Shown here one piece after another: positions 61,888 through 64,000 of a stretch of DNA of 64,000 nt. Every line of letters starts with the position of its first letter. Positions within the stretch are counted from its first letter, which is position 1. Position numbers and translations under genes: made by a program. The DNA is from Chloroflexota bacterium (GTDB taxonomy: Bacteria > Chloroflexota > Dehalococcoidia > JABGRK01). Location of the stretch: the NCBI GenBank assembly GCA_018648325.1, contig JABGRK010000017.1, forward strand, positions 186,001-250,000. The letters are read 5' to 3'. The notes beneath the pieces were generated by a model that did not search any database, was not told where the DNA came from, and worked only from the letters and a program-made list of their open reading frames with translations.

Positions 61888-62673
61888 CTAATTGCTTTTT
61901 AGCTGCTCGTATAGCAGGTCGGAAAGCTTTTGCACTGTGTCTGCGTGGTTGGTGGCGGTGGTAAGGTTGGGGTTGAGCGTGGTTATTGAGACCATGTTTT
62001 GATTGATAGCCCACATATCGGTGCCCTCTGTCAGGTCCCAGTCAGCCTGCGGTCGTGTTATCCAGAAGTAGTTGCTTTTACCAATAAGGTTGTCCTCACG
62101 CACACTTTCGATGTAGCTAAGCTCGCCCAGTCGTGTGGGTTTGACGCCTTTTATATCCTTTGTGAGAATGTTTGGCAGGTTGACGTTAAGGAATATGTCG
62201 GCAGGTAGTTTACCGGTGGCGAACTGGTTGGCAAGTATTGCAGCGGTTTTTGTAGAGGCTTCAAAGTGGTTGTTTTCCAGCCCTTCGACTGATATCGCGA
62301 TGGCAGGTATGCCCCTGATAAAACCGTTGCGGGCGGCTGAGACCGTGCCTGAAAGAAGTACGTCGTAACCGAGGTTGAGACCTGTGTTTATGCCGGAGAC
62401 AACCAGATCGACTTTGTCCTTGATAATCCATTCCAGCGCCAGAATGACGGCATCGGCTGGTGTGCCTTCAACCGAGTAGGTTGGGACGTCTTTGACCAGC
62501 GGAGCAGCTTCGTGCAGCTTGACCGGTAGTCTTACCGTCATCGATGTGCCCACAGCGCTTTGCTCGCGGTCGGGCGCTACAACGATAACGTCACCAACTT
62601 CCTTGAGTTGCTTAACAAGCACTTTCAGTCCTTTGGCATTTACGCCGTCGTCGTTTGAAACAAGTATTTTCAA
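61888..62673 (-). CDS. surE: 5'-nucleotidase SurE
   Basis: A 261-residue SurE nucleotidase. Motifs are ILVSNDDGVNAKGLK (metal Asp pair), VAPDREQSAVGTSMTVRLP, SGINTGLNLGYDVLLSGTVSAA and GIPAIAISV. It dephosphorylates nucleoside 5'- and 3'-monophosphates. I start at TTG 62673 (GGGAG 6 nt upstream, MKILVSNDD), because the track's 62724 lies inside the upstream terminator hairpin and adds a non-family leader. It is separated from panC by that terminator. Confidence 0.94.
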   Translation of the reverse strand: MKILVSNDDGVNAKGLKVLVKQLKEVGDVIVVAPDREQSAVGTSMTVRLPVKLHEAAPLVKDVPTYSVEGTPADAVILALEWIIKDKVDLVVSGINTGLNLGYDVLLSGTVSAARNGFIRGIPAIAISVEGLENNHFEASTKTAAILANQFATGKLPADIFLNVNLPNILTKDIKGVKPTRLGELSYIESVREDNLIGKSNYFWITRPQADWDLTEGTDMWAINQNMVSITTLNPNLTTATNHADTVQKLSDLLYEQLKSN

Positions 62674-62705
62674 AGTTATCTCCCTACGCTGCAAAAGTTT
62701 AGCAT

Positions 62706-62738
62706 ATAAAAACAGGGGCGACAATCGCCCCTGTTTTG
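62706..62738 (-). terminator. Terminator between panC and surE
   Basis: ACAGGGGCG (62712-62720) and CGCCCCTGT (62726-62734) form a perfect 9-bp stem. Both strands have U-rich ends (TTTT plus-side; TTTTTATA minus-side), so it ends the panBC transcript and could work both ways. Confidence 0.85.
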
Positions 62739-62762
62739 GTATTTCGTATATGCCGTTACTTT

Positions 62763-63596
62763 TTAGCCGATGGTTCTGTTATCTATAAGACGTGTGTTGC
62801 CGATTCTTACCGCCATGGATATCAGCGCGGACCTGTCCATATAGGTAAGCTCTTCCAGTGTGTCTGCATCGGCGATGCTGATGTAGTCGATTTTGGCAAG
62901 AGGTTCTTGGTTTATGATGCCGGTTATTTTGACGCGGATTCTGGCAACATCCTGCTCGCCCCGCATGTACATTTCTTCGGCGGTGCTCAGCGCCTTGTAC
63001 AGCACCAGCGCTGCCTCACGCTCCTCTTTGCTCAGGTAGTTGTTGCGGCTGCTCATGGCAAGGCCGCGTCTGCTGCGCACAGTGGCAACCGGCATTATCT
63101 TAACGTGCATATCAAGATCGGCAACCATCTTCTGGATGACGCGTAACTGCTGTGCATCCTTTTGCCCGAAGTAGGCTTTGTGGGGCAGTACTATATTAAA
63201 CAACTTGTTTACGATGGTGGTAACGCCTTTGAAGTGACCGGGGCGTTTTTCACCCTCAAGTTTGGATGTAATGCCAAACGTTTCCACCCACGTGTTATAA
63301 CCGTCAGGATACATGTCATCCGGTGTAGGCATGAATACGAAATCCACACCTTCTTTTTCCAGCATTTCCAGGTCCCGCTCAGTGTCGCGCGGGTAGGTGG
63401 CGAAGTCTTCGCCGGGGCCGAACTGCGTAGGATTGACGAAAATGCTGACCACTGCGACATCGTTATCGCGCTTTGCGCGGCGGACCAGCGTTAGATGCCC
63501 TCTGTGCAAGTAACCCATAGTCGGAACAAAGCCCACCGTACAGGCGAGCTTTTTGCGTTCCTGCTTCATTTCTTCAATGCTGTTAATAACCTGCAT
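62763..63596 (-). CDS. panC: Pantothenate synthetase
   Basis: A 277-residue enzyme that condenses pantoate and beta-alanine with ATP. Motifs are GFVPTMGYLHRGHLTLVRRA (HIGH-like), SIFVNPTQFGPGEDFATYPRD, PGHFKGVTTIVNKLFNIVLPHKAYFGQKDAQQLRVI and RGLAMSSRNNYLSKEER. All are complete. It lies 6 nt downstream of panB, so panB-panC are one operon ending at the terminator. Confidence 0.97.
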   Translation of the reverse strand: MQVINSIEEMKQERKKLACTVGFVPTMGYLHRGHLTLVRRAKRDNDVAVVSIFVNPTQFGPGEDFATYPRDTERDLEMLEKEGVDFVFMPTPDDMYPDGYNTWVETFGITSKLEGEKRPGHFKGVTTIVNKLFNIVLPHKAYFGQKDAQQLRVIQKMVADLDMHVKIMPVATVRSRRGLAMSSRNNYLSKEEREAALVLYKALSTAEEMYMRGEQDVARIRVKITGIINQEPLAKIDYISIADADTLEELTYMDRSALISMAVRIGNTRLIDNRTIG

Positions 63597-63602
63597 ACTT
63601 TT

Positions 63603-64000
63603 TTATAAATCCTTGAGGATGCTTTCATCCATGGCGATGCTCTGTTTGTCTGTGGGGAATGTACCTGCTGTGACTTCGGCTATGTACTCGGCGGCGGCGG
63701 TTTTGATAGTTTTGCCTATTTGAGCATATTGCTTGGCATGTTTGGGAACGAACTCGGTATATATGCCCAGCAGGTCACTTATTACCTGCACTTGCCCATC
63801 GCAGCCTGCGCCTGCGCCGATGCCGATGGTGGGTATGCTTATCTTTTCGCTTATCTTTTTGGAAAGAGGTGCGGGCACGGTTTCCAGAACGATGGCATAT
63901 GCTCCGGCCTGCTCCAGTGCCACTGCGTCTTTTATCAGTTTGACGGCGGTATCAGGGGTTTTCCCCACTGCCTTGTATCCACCAAGCTGGTTTATTGATT
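63603..64000 (-). CDS. panB: 3-methyl-2-oxobutanoate hydroxymethyltransferase (5' end off the window)
   Basis: The frame runs off the right edge; about 131 codons are visible, not just the 121-residue ORF in the track. Visible parts are GGYKAVGKTPDTAVKLIKDA, ALEQAGAYAIVLETVP (catalytic Glu), IGIGAGAGCDGQVQVISDLLGI and VPKHAKQYAQI. It makes ketopantoate from ketoisovalerate and 5,10-methylene-tetrahydrofolate. It is missing the N-terminal half, which must lie past 64000. It precedes panC by 6 nt. Confidence 0.95.
   Translation of the reverse strand, partial: SINQLGGYKAVGKTPDTAVKLIKDAVALEQAGAYAIVLETVPAPLSKKISEKISIPTIGIGAGAGCDGQVQVISDLLGIYTEFVPKHAKQYAQIGKTIKTAAAEYIAEVTAGTFPTDKQSIAMDESILKDL

Noticed and set aside
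62673-62724. SurE start at 62724 in the ORF track
   Set aside because: The extra 17 codons lie in the panC terminator hairpin and read unlike any SurE N-terminus. TTG 62673 with SD GGGAG gives the standard MKILVSNDDG start.

Overview
The window reads as chromosome from an anaerobic bacterium, most likely Chloroflexota, class Dehalococcoidia. This is inferred from gene content and order; no rRNA or tRNA is present to confirm it. The main pointer is the TCA-type block (aconitase/IPM isomerase large and small subunits, NAD isocitrate dehydrogenase, malate dehydrogenase, then a two-subunit class I fumarase), which resembles the arrangement I know from Dehalococcoides. Other pointers are an archaeal-type phosphoglycerate mutase, an SpoIIIAA-like R3H ATPase, a short EF-Tu-domain protein, many Fe-S, flavin and tungsten enzymes, and no respiratory oxidases. 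Most genes look moderate in GC. A few patches are visibly AT-rich (about 8.4-9.4, 10.7-11.3, 51.9-53.2 and 60.0-61.9 kb) and look accessory.

Left end (1-13 kb): a truncated AOR-family gene matching BamB, the tungsten subunit of class II benzoyl-CoA reductase, sits just downstream of a PaaX-type regulator. Divergent from it are two tandem GYD-domain proteins, and beyond them a membrane-anchored HdrD/EMO-like Fe-S protein that could link ETF to menaquinone. BamA, the ring-opening hydrolase of the benzoyl-CoA pathway, lies at 11.6-12.7 kb with its own promoter and terminator. Between these are a cyclic-di-GMP-I riboswitch with a terminator in front of a REC / REC-GGDEF operon, lysC, apgM, and dinB under a LexA-type SOS box. 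Together they suggest anaerobic aromatic degradation.

13-22 kb: a riboflavin operon (ribE-ribBA-ribH), then divergently marR, an aberrant malate-dehydrogenase paralogue, a tungsten AOR, an iron-sulfur flavoprotein, a VOC protein and a LarA-type nickel racemase. The last six genes form a coherent but unassigned hydroxyacid/aldehyde operon.

21-31 kb is a minus-strand housekeeping cluster: pdxS, pdxT, R3H ATPase, tmk, a divergent plsY, prs, secA and an unknown gene. 31-41 kb is plus-strand central carbon metabolism (ilvE, acyl-CoA carboxylase beta, leuCD-like genes, idh, mdh, fmdB-like, fumarase, methyltransferase), interrupted by a minus-strand ABC-2 exporter pair. 41-48 kb on the minus strand holds nadK, an ArgA-like GNAT, a NUDIX hydrolase, two tandem GT4 glycosyltransferases around a methyltransferase, and an Old Yellow Enzyme homologue. 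47.9-49.6 kb is folP-folK-queD.

50-64 kb: comM; an AT-rich TIR-domain protein preceded by a long hairpin; a cupin; rsgA with a methyltransferase; a cysteine-rich Fe-S protein with a nitroreductase; a DUF3604 protein; a cluster of tiny cysteine-rich proteins (zinc ribbon, two DUF1059, a desulforedoxin-like protein) behind a CRP/FNR-type site placed near -41.5; an XRE/two-CW regulator; surE; panC; and a truncated panB at the right edge. I saw no tRNA, rRNA, CRISPR array, insertion sequence or prophage.
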